Assembly: GCA_946566955.1 (NCBI GenBank)
Contig: CAMNXD010000001.1
Location: 62,001-126,000, forward strand
Length of the DNA stretch: 64,000 bases
Reading direction: 5' to 3'
Origin: an uncultured Clostridia bacterium
GTDB taxonomy: Bacteria > Bacillota > Clostridia > Oscillospirales > Acutalibacteraceae
Of the stretch, positions 7,719-15,661 are shown one piece after another (position 1 is the stretch's first letter; every line of letters begins with the position of its first letter). A program made the translations under genes and the position numbers. The notes below the pieces were generated by a model, which saw only the letters and a program-made list of their open reading frames with translations, did no database searches and had not been told where the DNA came from.

Positions 7719-8287
7719 AAAATATAAAACTTGGTTTTGCGCTTTGTGGGTCATTTTGTACATTATCTCGTGCAGTAAATCAAATGGAAAAACTCGTTGA
7801 CCTTGGATATGATATATTACCTATAATGTCTTTTAATGCTTACTCACTTGATACAAAGTTTGGCAAAGCAAAAGATTTTATAAGCAAAATTGAAAATATA
7901 AGTGGTAAAAAAGTTTTAAATTCATTAGTAGAAGTTGAACCAATTGGGCCTAAAAACTTGGTAGATATAATGCTTATTTGCCCTTGTACTGGAAATACTC
8001 TTAGCAAAATATGTAGAGCCACTACTGATACTCCTGTAACTTTAGCTGCAAAATCTCATTTAAGAATGAATAAACCCCTTGTGATATCTTTAGCCACTAA
8101 CGACGCTTTGAGTGGTTCAGCAATGAATTTAGGTAAAGCACTAAACACTAAAAACTTTTATTTTGTTCCTTTGAGCCAAGATGACAGCATAAATAAACCT
8201 TCGTCGCTGGTAGCGCATTTTGATTTAGTCCCGGTAACTTTAGAAGCGGCACTCAAAGGAGATCAAATTCAGCCGATATTTAGATAA
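7715..8287 (+). CDS. dpaB: Dipicolinate synthase subunit B
   Basis: DpaB is the flavoprotein-like subunit of dipicolinate synthase, 190 residues. It shows the family start LGFALCGSFCTLSRA, the flavin-binding region IMLICPCTGNTLSKI and KPLVISLATNDALSG. AGGAGG lies 7 bases before the ATG, and the start overlaps the dpaA stop. No other sporulation gene follows; the next 145 bases hold a promoter and a palindrome. Confidence 0.95.
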   Translation: MKNIKLGFALCGSFCTLSRAVNQMEKLVDLGYDILPIMSFNAYSLDTKFGKAKDFISKIENISGKKVLNSLVEVEPIGPKNLVDIMLICPCTGNTLSKICRATTDTPVTLAAKSHLRMNKPLVISLATNDALSGSAMNLGKALNTKNFYFVPLSQDDSINKPSSLVAHFDLVPVTLEAALKGDQIQPIFR

Positions 8288-8335
8288 TCATATGTAAATT
8301 TATTTGAAATCTTTCTTTCATTAAAGGGAAATATA

Positions 8336-8344
8336 TGTTATAAT
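8336..8344 (+). promoter_or_regulatory. Extended -10 promoter upstream of the aromatic acid exporter-like gene
   Basis: TGTTATAAT is an extended -10 element (TGnTATAAT); no good -35 is visible. Transcription would start near 8351, at the edge of the palindrome at 8350-8373. Confidence 0.4.
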
Positions 8345-8349
8345 TTTTT

Positions 8350-8373
8350 ATGTGTAAATATTATTTTACACAT
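8350..8373 (+). promoter_or_regulatory. Perfect 9-bp inverted repeat at the transcription start, possible operator
   Basis: ATGTGTAAA and TTTACACAT are perfect inverted arms around a 6-base spacer. The position, just downstream of the extended -10 element, is where a repressor would bind. There is no T-run directly after it, so it is unlikely to be a terminator. Confidence 0.4.
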
Positions 8374-8432
8374 GTATATACTACGAGGAAAGGCAGGAAC
8401 GGATAAATAAATTTTTATTCATCCAAAATTTT

Positions 8433-8933
8433 GTGCAGCTAAATAAAGAATATAGAATAGGACTCCGAGCAATTAAAACAGCTATAGCGGTATCTATTTG
8501 CGCTTTTATATCTATGTTTTTAAAACATGAAGATATTTTTTGTGCGTGTATAGCTTCGGTCATATGTATGGAGCAGACGTGTGAGCAGACTTTAGACACT
8601 GGAATTAATCGGTTTATAGGAACTATGATAGGTGGTACTGTGGGATATATTGCTCTTGAGCTTTGCTGTATGCTTCCGTACTATGAGTGGATTAGACTTT
8701 GCGCATTGCCGATTTGTATATTATTAGTAGTTTATATTTGTAATTTTATAAATAGGAAATTTGCTGTTTCAATTGGATGTGTTGTTGTAATAGTAATTCT
8801 TTCGAGGTCGGGAGATAGCACTGGCAGTACTTTAACGTACGTTATTCAGCGGGTTTGCGATACCCTTGTTGGAATAGGTATTGCAATGGTGGTCAACAGA
8901 CTAAATTTTAAAAAATTTAAAAGAGTTAGATGA
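8433..8933 (+). CDS. Aromatic acid exporter family (FUSC-like) membrane protein
   Basis: At least 166 residues with four to five hydrophobic helices and a start resembling the ArAE_1/DUF939 family (YRIGLRAIKTAIAVSICAFI, then VICMEQT and NRFIGTMIGGTVG). The usual long soluble C-terminal domain of FUSC proteins is absent; the protein ends KKFKRVR after the last helix. GTG 8433 has no SD. The frame is open upstream, and an ATA at 8403 lies 9 bases behind GAGGAAAGG, so a non-standard start adding ten residues is possible. Substrate unknown. Confidence 0.65.
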   Translation: MQLNKEYRIGLRAIKTAIAVSICAFISMFLKHEDIFCACIASVICMEQTCEQTLDTGINRFIGTMIGGTVGYIALELCCMLPYYEWIRLCALPICILLVVYICNFINRKFAVSIGCVVVIVILSRSGDSTGSTLTYVIQRVCDTLVGIGIAMVVNRLNFKKFKRVR

Positions 8934-8968
8934 AATTTAGAAAATAATAAAAGAAAGGAATGATTAAA

Positions 8969-10315
8969 TTGAAAAGTCGTAATATTTTTCTAATTTTAGG
9001 GGCATCTATGTGCGTGACAGTTGCTTCAGTGCTTACTTATGCGCTTAGTATGAATAATAGTAGTAATGGTATAAAACTTTCATCGGCTATAAATTCGGTT
9101 AGTACAAGCATATGGGGAATTGAAAGCAAAAACCGCGATTATCTTGACTCATTTTATGCTGCGTCGGCACAGCAATCTGAAAATAAAAATCAAAACTTTT
9201 CTTATAATTTGCAATGTGATATTGCTGTAAGTAATGGTTTTGAAGGGCTAAGTACCGATGAAGAAAGAACTTTATATAATAAAATGAAACTTTATTGCGA
9301 TAGAATTTCAAATAAACTTTCTAAAGATGGGTATGAAATAATTCCTATTACTGTTACTGGTAAATGCATTAGTTCTGCGCAGATAAAAAAAGTATTTTAT
9401 GCTTTTTCTAATGATAATCCTGAAATATTTTGGATTTCTAAAGTTTTTAAATATGGATATTATAATGGATCGAATATTGTTACTTTACACTCGCTTTTTT
9501 CTAAAGAAGAAAAACGAAAAGCTGTTGAGGAATTTAACGATAAAGTTTTAGAGATAATTTCTAAAGTTCCGAAGTATGCTTCTGATTATGAAAAAGAGTT
9601 GTTTTTACATGATTATATAATAGATAATTGTAAATACTCAAAAAAAGCTCCTCATCTTTTTAGTGCTTATGGATGTCTTGTGGATGGTGAAGCAGTTTGT
9701 GAAGGATATTCTCGAGCCGCGCAAATTTTATTTTCCAGAGTAGGGATAGAGTCAAGGTTTGTTTCGGGACTAATGGATGGCGGAATGCACTCGTGGAATA
9801 TGATAAAAGTTAATGGATATTGGTATCAATTAGATGTGACGGGAGACGCCGGTGGAGAATGCCAGAGATATAATTATTTTAACGTTGATGACGATACAAT
9901 TAAAAAAGATCATATAATAAGTGAACAATTGTCAGCTTCTCAAGAATGGCCTCAAGATAAAGTTTATAATTTTAAACTGCCCGCATGTAATTCTATGAGA
10001 GAAAACTATTTTGAGAAAAACGCAATTAAAATAAGCTCAGAAATTGATCTTAGCAAAATAACAAATAAAATTGTAGAAATAGCTAAAAATGGAAGTAATA
10101 TGCTTTATATAAAAATAAACAAGGTAGTAAATATAGATAAAATTAAAAATAAGCTGATGTCTGGTAAAATATTCGAGTACATTATAAAGGCAAATCGTAT
10201 TTTAAACGGAAAAATCAAAGTAAGTAGTTCTCGTATACTTCATAGTACCTGTAAGCCACAAAATGTTATAATTGTGAAATTAGAATGTAGCGATCAAAAT
10301 GCAGGAGGACGCTAA
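8969..10315 (+). CDS. Membrane-anchored transglutaminase-like protein
   Basis: A 448-residue protein with an N-terminal signal anchor (residues 5-27) and an external transglutaminase-like domain. The triad is visible: Cys244 in GEAVCEGYSRA, His274 in GGMHSWNMIKV and Asp289 in YWYQLDVTGD. Such bacterial proteins act as proteases or peptide cross-linkers at the cell surface. The C-terminal 130 residues are Lys/Ile-rich and unassigned. TTG 8969 is chosen because AAAGGA ends 9 bases before it; the ATG at 8960 would touch that SD. The folate operon begins 2 bases after its stop, so read-through is likely. Confidence 0.75.
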   Translation: MKSRNIFLILGASMCVTVASVLTYALSMNNSSNGIKLSSAINSVSTSIWGIESKNRDYLDSFYAASAQQSENKNQNFSYNLQCDIAVSNGFEGLSTDEERTLYNKMKLYCDRISNKLSKDGYEIIPITVTGKCISSAQIKKVFYAFSNDNPEIFWISKVFKYGYYNGSNIVTLHSLFSKEEKRKAVEEFNDKVLEIISKVPKYASDYEKELFLHDYIIDNCKYSKKAPHLFSAYGCLVDGEAVCEGYSRAAQILFSRVGIESRFVSGLMDGGMHSWNMIKVNGYWYQLDVTGDAGGECQRYNYFNVDDDTIKKDHIISEQLSASQEWPQDKVYNFKLPACNSMRENYFEKNAIKISSEIDLSKITNKIVEIAKNGSNMLYIKINKVVNIDKIKNKLMSGKIFEYIIKANRILNGKIKVSSSRILHSTCKPQNVIIVKLECSDQNAGGR

Positions 10316-10317
10316 AT

Positions 10318-10833
10318 ATGATAGACAAAGTAGCTCTTGAAAATTTAACTCGACAAATGCTAATTGCTTTAGGAGAAGACCCAAATCGAGAAGGTCTTAA
10401 AGAAACTCCTAGAAGAGTTGCCTTTATGCTCGAAGAGTTTTTTACGAGAGATTCAGAAAAGTCTCTTATTAAAACTTTTGAAGAAGACTATGAAAACCAA
10501 GAAATAATTGAAATTAAGGGTATAAATTTTTGTTCTCTTTGCGAGCATCACTTGCTACCTTTCAGAGGTACGGCTGATATAAAATACGTTCCTCGGGGTA
10601 AATTTATTATTGGGCTTTCTAAGCTTGCGAGGATAGTAAATTATTTTTCTAAAGGACTTCAAGTTCAGGAACGTCTTACTAATCAAATTGCAGACTTTAT
10701 ATTTAAAAAATTAGATGTAAAGGGCGTGGAAATAAATATAGAAGCGGAGCATCTTTGTATGAGTTTAAGAGGTGCAAAAGCGCATGGATGCATTACAAAA
10801 ACCGTAGCTAAACGAGGAATATTAAAAACTTAA
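10318..10833 (+). CDS. folE: GTP cyclohydrolase I
   Basis: FolE converts GTP to dihydroneopterin triphosphate, the first step of folate synthesis. The protein is 171 residues, slightly short. Zinc and catalytic residues are in CSLCEHHLLPF (Cys75, His77, His78) and EAEHLCMSLRG. GLSKLARIV is the conserved substrate loop. CAGGAGG precedes the ATG. It heads the folE-folP-folB-folK run. Confidence 0.95.
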   Translation: MIDKVALENLTRQMLIALGEDPNREGLKETPRRVAFMLEEFFTRDSEKSLIKTFEEDYENQEIIEIKGINFCSLCEHHLLPFRGTADIKYVPRGKFIIGLSKLARIVNYFSKGLQVQERLTNQIADFIFKKLDVKGVEINIEAEHLCMSLRGAKAHGCITKTVAKRGILKT

Positions 10834-10854
10834 CTTACAAAAGAGGTAAAGGCA

Positions 10855-11649
10855 TTGAATGTTTTTAAAGCAGGAAATTATTGTTTTGAGCTCGGAAACA
10901 AGACTTTAATTATGGGCATTCTTAATGTGACTCCAGATTCATTTTCGGATGGGGGAGCTTATATAAACCCTGATAAAGCTGTAAAAAGAGCATTTGAAAT
11001 ACAAAATTTAGGAGCGGATATCCTAGACATCGGAGGGCAATCCACGAGACCAGGCTTTCAAATGATTTCTGAATTAGAAGAGTGGGACAGACTATTCCCT
11101 ATTTTAAAAGAAATAACCGGAAGACTTGATATACCAATTTCAGTGGATACTTTTTATCCTTCTGTGGCAAAAAAAGCAATAGATTTAGGCGCAGATATAA
11201 TAAATGACGTCAGTGGATGTAAAAGCAGCGATATGCTTAAAGTAATTTCGAAAAGTAAAGCAGGTTTAGTAATTACGCATAGCGAAAATCAAAAGGATAT
11301 ACGAAGCTTTTTTGAAGAAAAGCTTGCAGAAGTTATGAAGTTTGGAATTTCTAAAGATCGAATTTGCTTAGATCCGGGAATAGGTTTTTCAAAAGACCGT
11401 CAGCAGGACAGATGGATAATAAAGAATTTAAAGAGCTTAAAAATTAAAGGCGTAGCTTTGCTAATTGGACTTTCTCGCAAAAGGTTAGTTGCACAGTACT
11501 GCGAAAATGGAAATAATTATTCTCGGCTACCTGGGACGGTGGCAGCAAATACTTTAGCTATTCAGCAAGGAGTTAATATTATAAGAGTTCACGATATTAG
11601 AGAGGCGGTTTTTGCTACGCGTTTAACAGATGCAATTTTATCGTCTTAA
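10855..11649 (+). CDS. folP: Dihydropteroate synthase
   Basis: FolP joins p-aminobenzoate to dihydropterin pyrophosphate and is the sulfonamide target. The 264-residue TIM barrel shows MGILNVTPDSFSDGG, DIGGQSTRPG, IISVDTF-type strand (ISVDTFYP), DIINDVSG and the C-terminal IIRVHDI. The start is TTG 10855, behind AGAGGTAAAGG. It follows folE by 21 bases. Confidence 0.95.
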   Translation: MNVFKAGNYCFELGNKTLIMGILNVTPDSFSDGGAYINPDKAVKRAFEIQNLGADILDIGGQSTRPGFQMISELEEWDRLFPILKEITGRLDIPISVDTFYPSVAKKAIDLGADIINDVSGCKSSDMLKVISKSKAGLVITHSENQKDIRSFFEEKLAEVMKFGISKDRICLDPGIGFSKDRQQDRWIIKNLKSLKIKGVALLIGLSRKRLVAQYCENGNNYSRLPGTVAANTLAIQQGVNIIRVHDIREAVFATRLTDAILSS

Positions 11650-11665
11650 TTTTTAAGGAGGATAA

Positions 11666-12034
11666 ATGAATCAGATAATAATAAAAAATTTTAAAATATT
11701 TGCTTATCACGGAGTGCACAGTGCAGAAAAATTAAATGGTCAAAACTTTTATATTGATGCAACCATAACTATACCTCACATACGGGGAATTGATAGCGAT
11801 AAGATAAGCGATACTGTTAGTTACTCTAAGATTATGAGTGAGATAAAAAAGACTGCTCAAAATAAGAGCTATAATTTAATAGAAAAATTAGCTGGAAGCA
11901 TAATTAAGGATTTATTTTTAAGTTTTGAAGAAATAGAGGAGCTAGATATTACAGTTAAAAAGCCGGAAGCCCCCATAAAAGAAGACTTTAAATGTGTTGG
12001 TGTGAGGCTAATTAGAAAGAGAAGTGAGATGTAG
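11666..12034 (+). CDS. folB: Dihydroneopterin aldolase
   Basis: FolB cleaves dihydroneopterin to hydroxymethyl-dihydropterin and glycolaldehyde. The 122-residue protein matches the family: FKIFAYHGVHSAEK near the start (Glu of the active site), DTVSYSKI and KSYNLIEKLAGSI, ending with VKKPEAPI. AAGGAGG lies before the ATG. Its 3' end overlaps folK by 11 bases. Confidence 0.93.
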   Translation: MNQIIIKNFKIFAYHGVHSAEKLNGQNFYIDATITIPHIRGIDSDKISDTVSYSKIMSEIKKTAQNKSYNLIEKLAGSIIKDLFLSFEEIEELDITVKKPEAPIKEDFKCVGVRLIRKRSEM

Positions 12035-12527
12035 TAAAGTGGAGGCTATTTTATCATTAGGGAGTAATCTTGGTGAAAGGTTACTCTTTTTAAATACGGC
12101 AATTCATGCGTTAAGGGGCGTTCCGGAGGTAGAAATTATTAAAATTTCGAGCTGCTACGAAACAAAGCCATGGGGAGTTTCAGATTCGCAAAATAAGTAT
12201 TTAAATTGCTGCGTAAAGCTTAAGACGAATTTAAACGCTTTTGAGCTTTTAGGAGTATGTTTGGGGATTGAAGCTGCGATAGGTAGAAAAAGAGCTTATA
12301 GATTTGCACCACGCACCATTGACATAGATTTAATTGCCTACGAAGGCGTTAGCGTAAATAGTGAGAACTTAGTTTTACCTCATCCGCGGTTTAAAGAGCG
12401 AGCTTTTGTTCTTATACCGTTTCAGGAAGTTTGCCCTGGTTTTAGTTTTTGGGGATTGGATTTTAAAAGTGATTTTGATAAATGCGAAAAGCAAGGTGTT
12501 TTTAAAACAAATTATAATTTTATGTAG
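12024..12527 (+). CDS. folK: Hydroxymethyl-dihydropterin pyrophosphokinase
   Basis: FolK transfers pyrophosphate from ATP to hydroxymethyl-dihydropterin, supplying FolP. The protein has 167 residues, with the family start EAILSLGSNLGERL, SSCYETKPWG, and the signature APRTIDIDLIAYEG. GTG 12024 lies inside the end of folB; GTG 12039 is an alternative that begins at the conserved region. It is the last gene of the folate operon. Confidence 0.93.
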   Translation: MRCSKVEAILSLGSNLGERLLFLNTAIHALRGVPEVEIIKISSCYETKPWGVSDSQNKYLNCCVKLKTNLNAFELLGVCLGIEAAIGRKRAYRFAPRTIDIDLIAYEGVSVNSENLVLPHPRFKERAFVLIPFQEVCPGFSFWGLDFKSDFDKCEKQGVFKTNYNFM

Positions 12528-12528
12528 G

Positions 12529-12548
12529 ATATATATATATATATATAT
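12529..12548. repeat. (AT)10 dinucleotide tract
   Basis: A run of about ten AT repeats directly follows the folK stop and precedes a strong promoter. It is slippage-prone and self-complementary, so copy number may vary between isolates. Confidence 0.85.
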
Positions 12549-12564
12549 AAATTTTGTAAATATA

Positions 12565-12593
12565 TTGACATCCTCCAAATAACACTATATACT
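12565..12593 (+). promoter_or_regulatory. Near-consensus sigma-A promoter of the 12.6-kb orphan gene
   Basis: TTGACA (12565-12570), 17 bases, TATACT (12588-12593). The spacer holds CTCCAAATAA, also present in the promoter at 23103. The -10 region overlaps the palindrome CTATATACTATAG. Confidence 0.75.
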
Positions 12594-12626
12594 ATAGACG
12601 AGTTCAAAACTAGGAGGGTGAATGAG

Positions 12627-14096
12627 ATGATAAAAAAATTAAATTATTTTAAAGATTTAGCTAAAAAGATTAAATATACAATTCCTTCAGATGTTGCGCA
12701 TAAAATGACGGAGCTGGAAAAATTAATAACCAAACAAATATCAAAAAGAAAGTCTGCTTATTCTTCACTTCATCGCCGTGAGGTTTTAAGTGGAATTGAT
12801 GATGATAACCGAATTGCAAAAACGAACAGTGGTAACCGAGCGAAATTTTTTAGAGTAACGTCCTATAGAAGAGATTATGAAGATATAGATAAAAGTCTTG
12901 CTCAAAATGCAAAAGATTTTAAAGCGTTATATGATTTTTTTCTTTACGATGACGATAATAATGAAATTATTATTAAAAAAATGAAAAAATGCCTCGAAGA
13001 AATAGGAAAATCAGAAAAAGGGGACATAGTAACCACCAACGGCAGTGCAGGTAAAGACCAACCTCCAAAAAAATCTACCTCAACAAAATTAAAAGTGCCA
13101 AGACTAAATCTTGCAACTGAGGTATCAAGTAAGACATGGGAAATGCTATCTAATGCAAAGTTTATAGATCAAGACCTTGATTTTGCTAAAGACTCAGGAT
13201 TGGCAAAATATGCAAACTATGTGAAATTACTGAAACAAAGCTTAGACAAAACCAATATTTTGTCTGATTTGCATCAATCTCAAAAAAATATGAGGGATAT
13301 AGTAAAAAAATGGGATAAGAATATACAGGATGCTAATTCCCTGGCTACAAATGCAACTTATCATTATAAAAGTTTTAGAGAATTTTCGAAAAGATGTCGT
13401 GCAATTTTAGCTCAAACTCAGTCAATGAGAAAACGAACTGACAAAGATCGAGTTCTTCGTACTCAGTTTGCTGCAGCAGAGTCGAGTCTCAAAACACAAG
13501 TAGACAGATTGGATACGTATGAAGAAAAATTAAAAAAATCAATAGGAATTTTTAGGTACGGAGAAACTGGCGGTAACAGTGTTGGTGATGATATAAAATT
13601 TACAATTCAAAATGAAACTATAGAAATTCCAAGGGAAGTTAAACAGTCTTTATCTGAAATGTTACTTGCATGCAGTAAATTAAAGCGCTATGCTCATAAG
13701 CTTGTTTCAGATATTCGGCGGTCTGCAGAAACAAAAGATGTATATAAATCAGGAGCGATGTGGGCAGAGGCACATCAATCATTATTATCAGATATTACTA
13801 AAAGACAAAACTCCAAAGTAGAAGAATTTCTTAAAGCAACGGAAACTCACTTTAGTGATAAAGAAAGGGTCGACGAATTAAACAAAGCAAAAGGTGCGAT
13901 AATGAATATACAGGAAGTCTTTTCAAGGACATCAACACTTGGTATTGATAAATCACTTTCTGATATAGAAAAATTATTTACTGAATATAAGCATAGACAT
14001 TCTTTTATGGGAAGACTAAGAAGATTAGCACCATATGCAGGAATGGTTATTGGTCTTTCTGAGAAAATGGCGAGTCTAGCTTTAAATGCAGTCTAA
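12627..14096 (+). CDS. Orphan helical/coiled-coil protein, unknown function
   Basis: I do not recognise this 489-residue protein. It is highly charged, Lys/Arg/Asp/Glu/Ser-rich and apparently almost all helix. A flexible Ser/Thr/Pro/Lys-rich linker lies near residues 135-155 (DQPPKKSTSTKLK). A short amphipathic C-terminal segment (GRLRRLAPYAGMVIGLSEKM) could contact a membrane. There is no signal peptide, no enzyme motif and only one or two cysteines. ATG 12627 lies about 10 bases behind AGGAGGG; GTG 12618 is too close to it. It is monocistronic, with a strong promoter and its own terminator. A cytosolic structural protein or an exported effector are both possible. Confidence 0.7.
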   Translation: MIKKLNYFKDLAKKIKYTIPSDVAHKMTELEKLITKQISKRKSAYSSLHRREVLSGIDDDNRIAKTNSGNRAKFFRVTSYRRDYEDIDKSLAQNAKDFKALYDFFLYDDDNNEIIIKKMKKCLEEIGKSEKGDIVTTNGSAGKDQPPKKSTSTKLKVPRLNLATEVSSKTWEMLSNAKFIDQDLDFAKDSGLAKYANYVKLLKQSLDKTNILSDLHQSQKNMRDIVKKWDKNIQDANSLATNATYHYKSFREFSKRCRAILAQTQSMRKRTDKDRVLRTQFAAAESSLKTQVDRLDTYEEKLKKSIGIFRYGETGGNSVGDDIKFTIQNETIEIPREVKQSLSEMLLACSKLKRYAHKLVSDIRRSAETKDVYKSGAMWAEAHQSLLSDITKRQNSKVEEFLKATETHFSDKERVDELNKAKGAIMNIQEVFSRTSTLGIDKSLSDIEKLFTEYKHRHSFMGRLRRLAPYAGMVIGLSEKMASLALNAV

Positions 14097-14111
14097 ATTT
14101 AGTTTCAAATT

Positions 14112-14146
14112 AAAAAATCCTAGTTATTTAGCTAGGATTAATTTTT
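14112..14146. terminator. Bidirectional terminator between the orphan gene and tyrS
   Basis: AATCCTAG and CTAGGATT form a perfect 8-bp stem with an 8-base loop. T-rich tails follow on the plus side and A-rich sequence precedes it, so it can serve both converging genes. The tyrS stop codon lies in the loop. Confidence 0.75.
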
Positions 14147-15356
14147 TATAAATCTTTTTTCCTTTTTTAATTAGCATTCCTTTTTCTAGCTTTTCTATAG
14201 AGATTTTTGCATCAGGGTTGCTTTCTTTAATGCCGTCAATTGAAATTCCCCCTTGCACTATTAAACGTCTTGCCTCGCTTTTCGAAGAAGAAAGGGCGGA
14301 GATAGTCAGTAGAGTGAGTAAATCTATTTCGCTATCTGCATTTAAGTGGCTTTTAGAAATTTCCGCTTCGGGAATATGTGCGGCGCTTGCGCTATTACTA
14401 AAAAGAGATTTAGCTGTACTTTGAGCTTTGTTTGCCTCTTCTTCTCCGTGCACTAGTTTCGTGACTTCAAACGCTAAAATTTCTTTTGCGCTGTTTATTT
14501 TTTCTCCTTCGAGCTTTGAAAGTGATAGTATTTCTTCAGTTGGAAGAAAAGTAAGCATATTAAGGCAGTTTATAACGTCTTTATCGCCAACGTTTCTCCA
14601 GTACTGATAAAATTCATAAGGGGAAGTTTTATTTGGGTCAAGCCAAATAGCACCTTTTTCTGTTTTACCCATTTTTTTACCTTCACTGGTAGTTAAAAGC
14701 TTAAACGTCAGACCGAAGACTTCTTTTCTTTCAACTTTTCTTATGAGCTCTACTCCAGCGAGTATATTGCTCCACTGATCATCTCCACCGAGCTCCAGGG
14801 TGCAGCCGTACTTTCTGTTTAGAAATAAAAAATCATAACCTTGCATCAACATATAATTGAGTTCAAAGAATGTAAGTCCTCTTTCGAGACGCTGTTTATA
14901 GCACTCTGCGGCAAGCATACGGTTTACGGAAAAATGCACTCCTATTTCTCTTAAAAAGCTTATGTAATTAAGGTCTAGAAGCCAACTTGCATTATTTACT
15001 ACTATAGCTTTACCTGGAGCTAAATCTAAAAATTTGGAAGCTTGTTTTTTAAAGCAGTCAATATTATAGTTAATTTCTTCTTGAGAAAGCATTTTACGCA
15101 TATCTGTTTTTCCGGATGGGTCGCCTATTAGTCCTGTGGCGCCGCCAAAAAGAATTATAGGGACGTGACCTGCCTTTTGAAGTCTGGACATTATCATAAT
15201 TTGGGTAAAGTGTCCAACATGTAGACTGTCTGCAGTAGGTTCAAAACCAATATAGAACGTAATTTTTTCATTTTGAAGTAAGCTTTTTACTTTTTCTTCA
15301 TTGGTAGTTTGAGCAATTAAGCCACGAATTTTAAGATCGGTATATAGACCTTTCAT
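14124..15356 (-). CDS. tyrS: Tyrosyl-tRNA synthetase
   Basis: TyrS charges tRNA-Tyr. The 410-residue class I synthetase has the HIGH-type motif in [13 protein letters not shown], the KMSKS-type loop KMGKTEKG near residue 227, and a C-terminal S4 RNA-binding domain ([16 protein letters not shown]). ATG 15356 is chosen because AGAGG lies 6 bases upstream; the ATG at 15374 has none. No T-box signature is visible upstream. It diverges from rpoB. Confidence 0.95.
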   Translation of the reverse strand: MKGLYTDLKIRGLIAQTTNEEKVKSLLQNEKITFYIGFEPTADSLHVGHFTQIMIMSRLQKAGHVPIILFGGATGLIGDPSGKTDMRKMLSQEEINYNIDCFKKQASKFLDLAPGKAIVVNNASWLLDLNYISFLREIGVHFSVNRMLAAECYKQRLERGLTFFELNYMLMQGYDFLFLNRKYGCTLELGGDDQWSNILAGVELIRKVERKEVFGLTFKLLTTSEGKKMGKTEKGAIWLDPNKTSPYEFYQYWRNVGDKDVINCLNMLTFLPTEEILSLSKLEGEKINSAKEILAFEVTKLVHGEEEANKAQSTAKSLFSNSASAAHIPEAEISKSHLNADSEIDLLTLLTISALSSSKSEARRLIVQGGISIDGIKESNPDAKISIEKLEKGMLIKKGKKIYKKLILAK

Positions 15357-15398
15357 ATTAGCCTCTTCTTTCATAAAAAATTCAAGGTTTATTTAAGC

Positions 15399-15427
15399 TT
15401 GACAGACATTTTTATATATGTTAAAAT
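15399..15427 (+). promoter_or_regulatory. Consensus sigma-A promoter driving rpoBC
   Basis: TTGACA (15399-15404), a 17-base spacer and TAAAAT (15422-15427). Transcription would start near 15434, giving rpoB a leader of about 228 bases. Confidence 0.75.
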
Positions 15428-15661
15428 ATTGCACTACATTGTGATTTAATTTTGTAAACAAATTCCCTCTATATTACCATGAAAAATAGATTTGGTCAAG
15501 TAATTCTATATATATTTTTACTTTATGACTACTAAATTTACATGAATTTTGAGTTCTCTGGTGAATTTTGGTCATGCTTCCAAATTTTTAAGTTCATGGC
15601 GTTGCGAATTTGGATATACCAACATTAGTGTTGAACATTATGAATGGAGTGTTTTAAATCT
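15428..15661 (+). promoter_or_regulatory. Long untranslated leader of rpoB
   Basis: The tyrS-rpoB gap (15357-15661) holds no gene. The part downstream of the promoter contains an 8-bp inverted repeat, TCCAAATT (15579-15586) with AATTTGGA (15607-15614). No T-run follows it. The length suggests post-transcriptional control of RNA polymerase subunits, but no known leader motif is recognised. Confidence 0.35.

Noticed and set aside
15375-15661. T-box leader for tyrS
   Set aside because: No AGGGTGGNACCGCG antiterminator sequence and no terminator are present on the minus strand.
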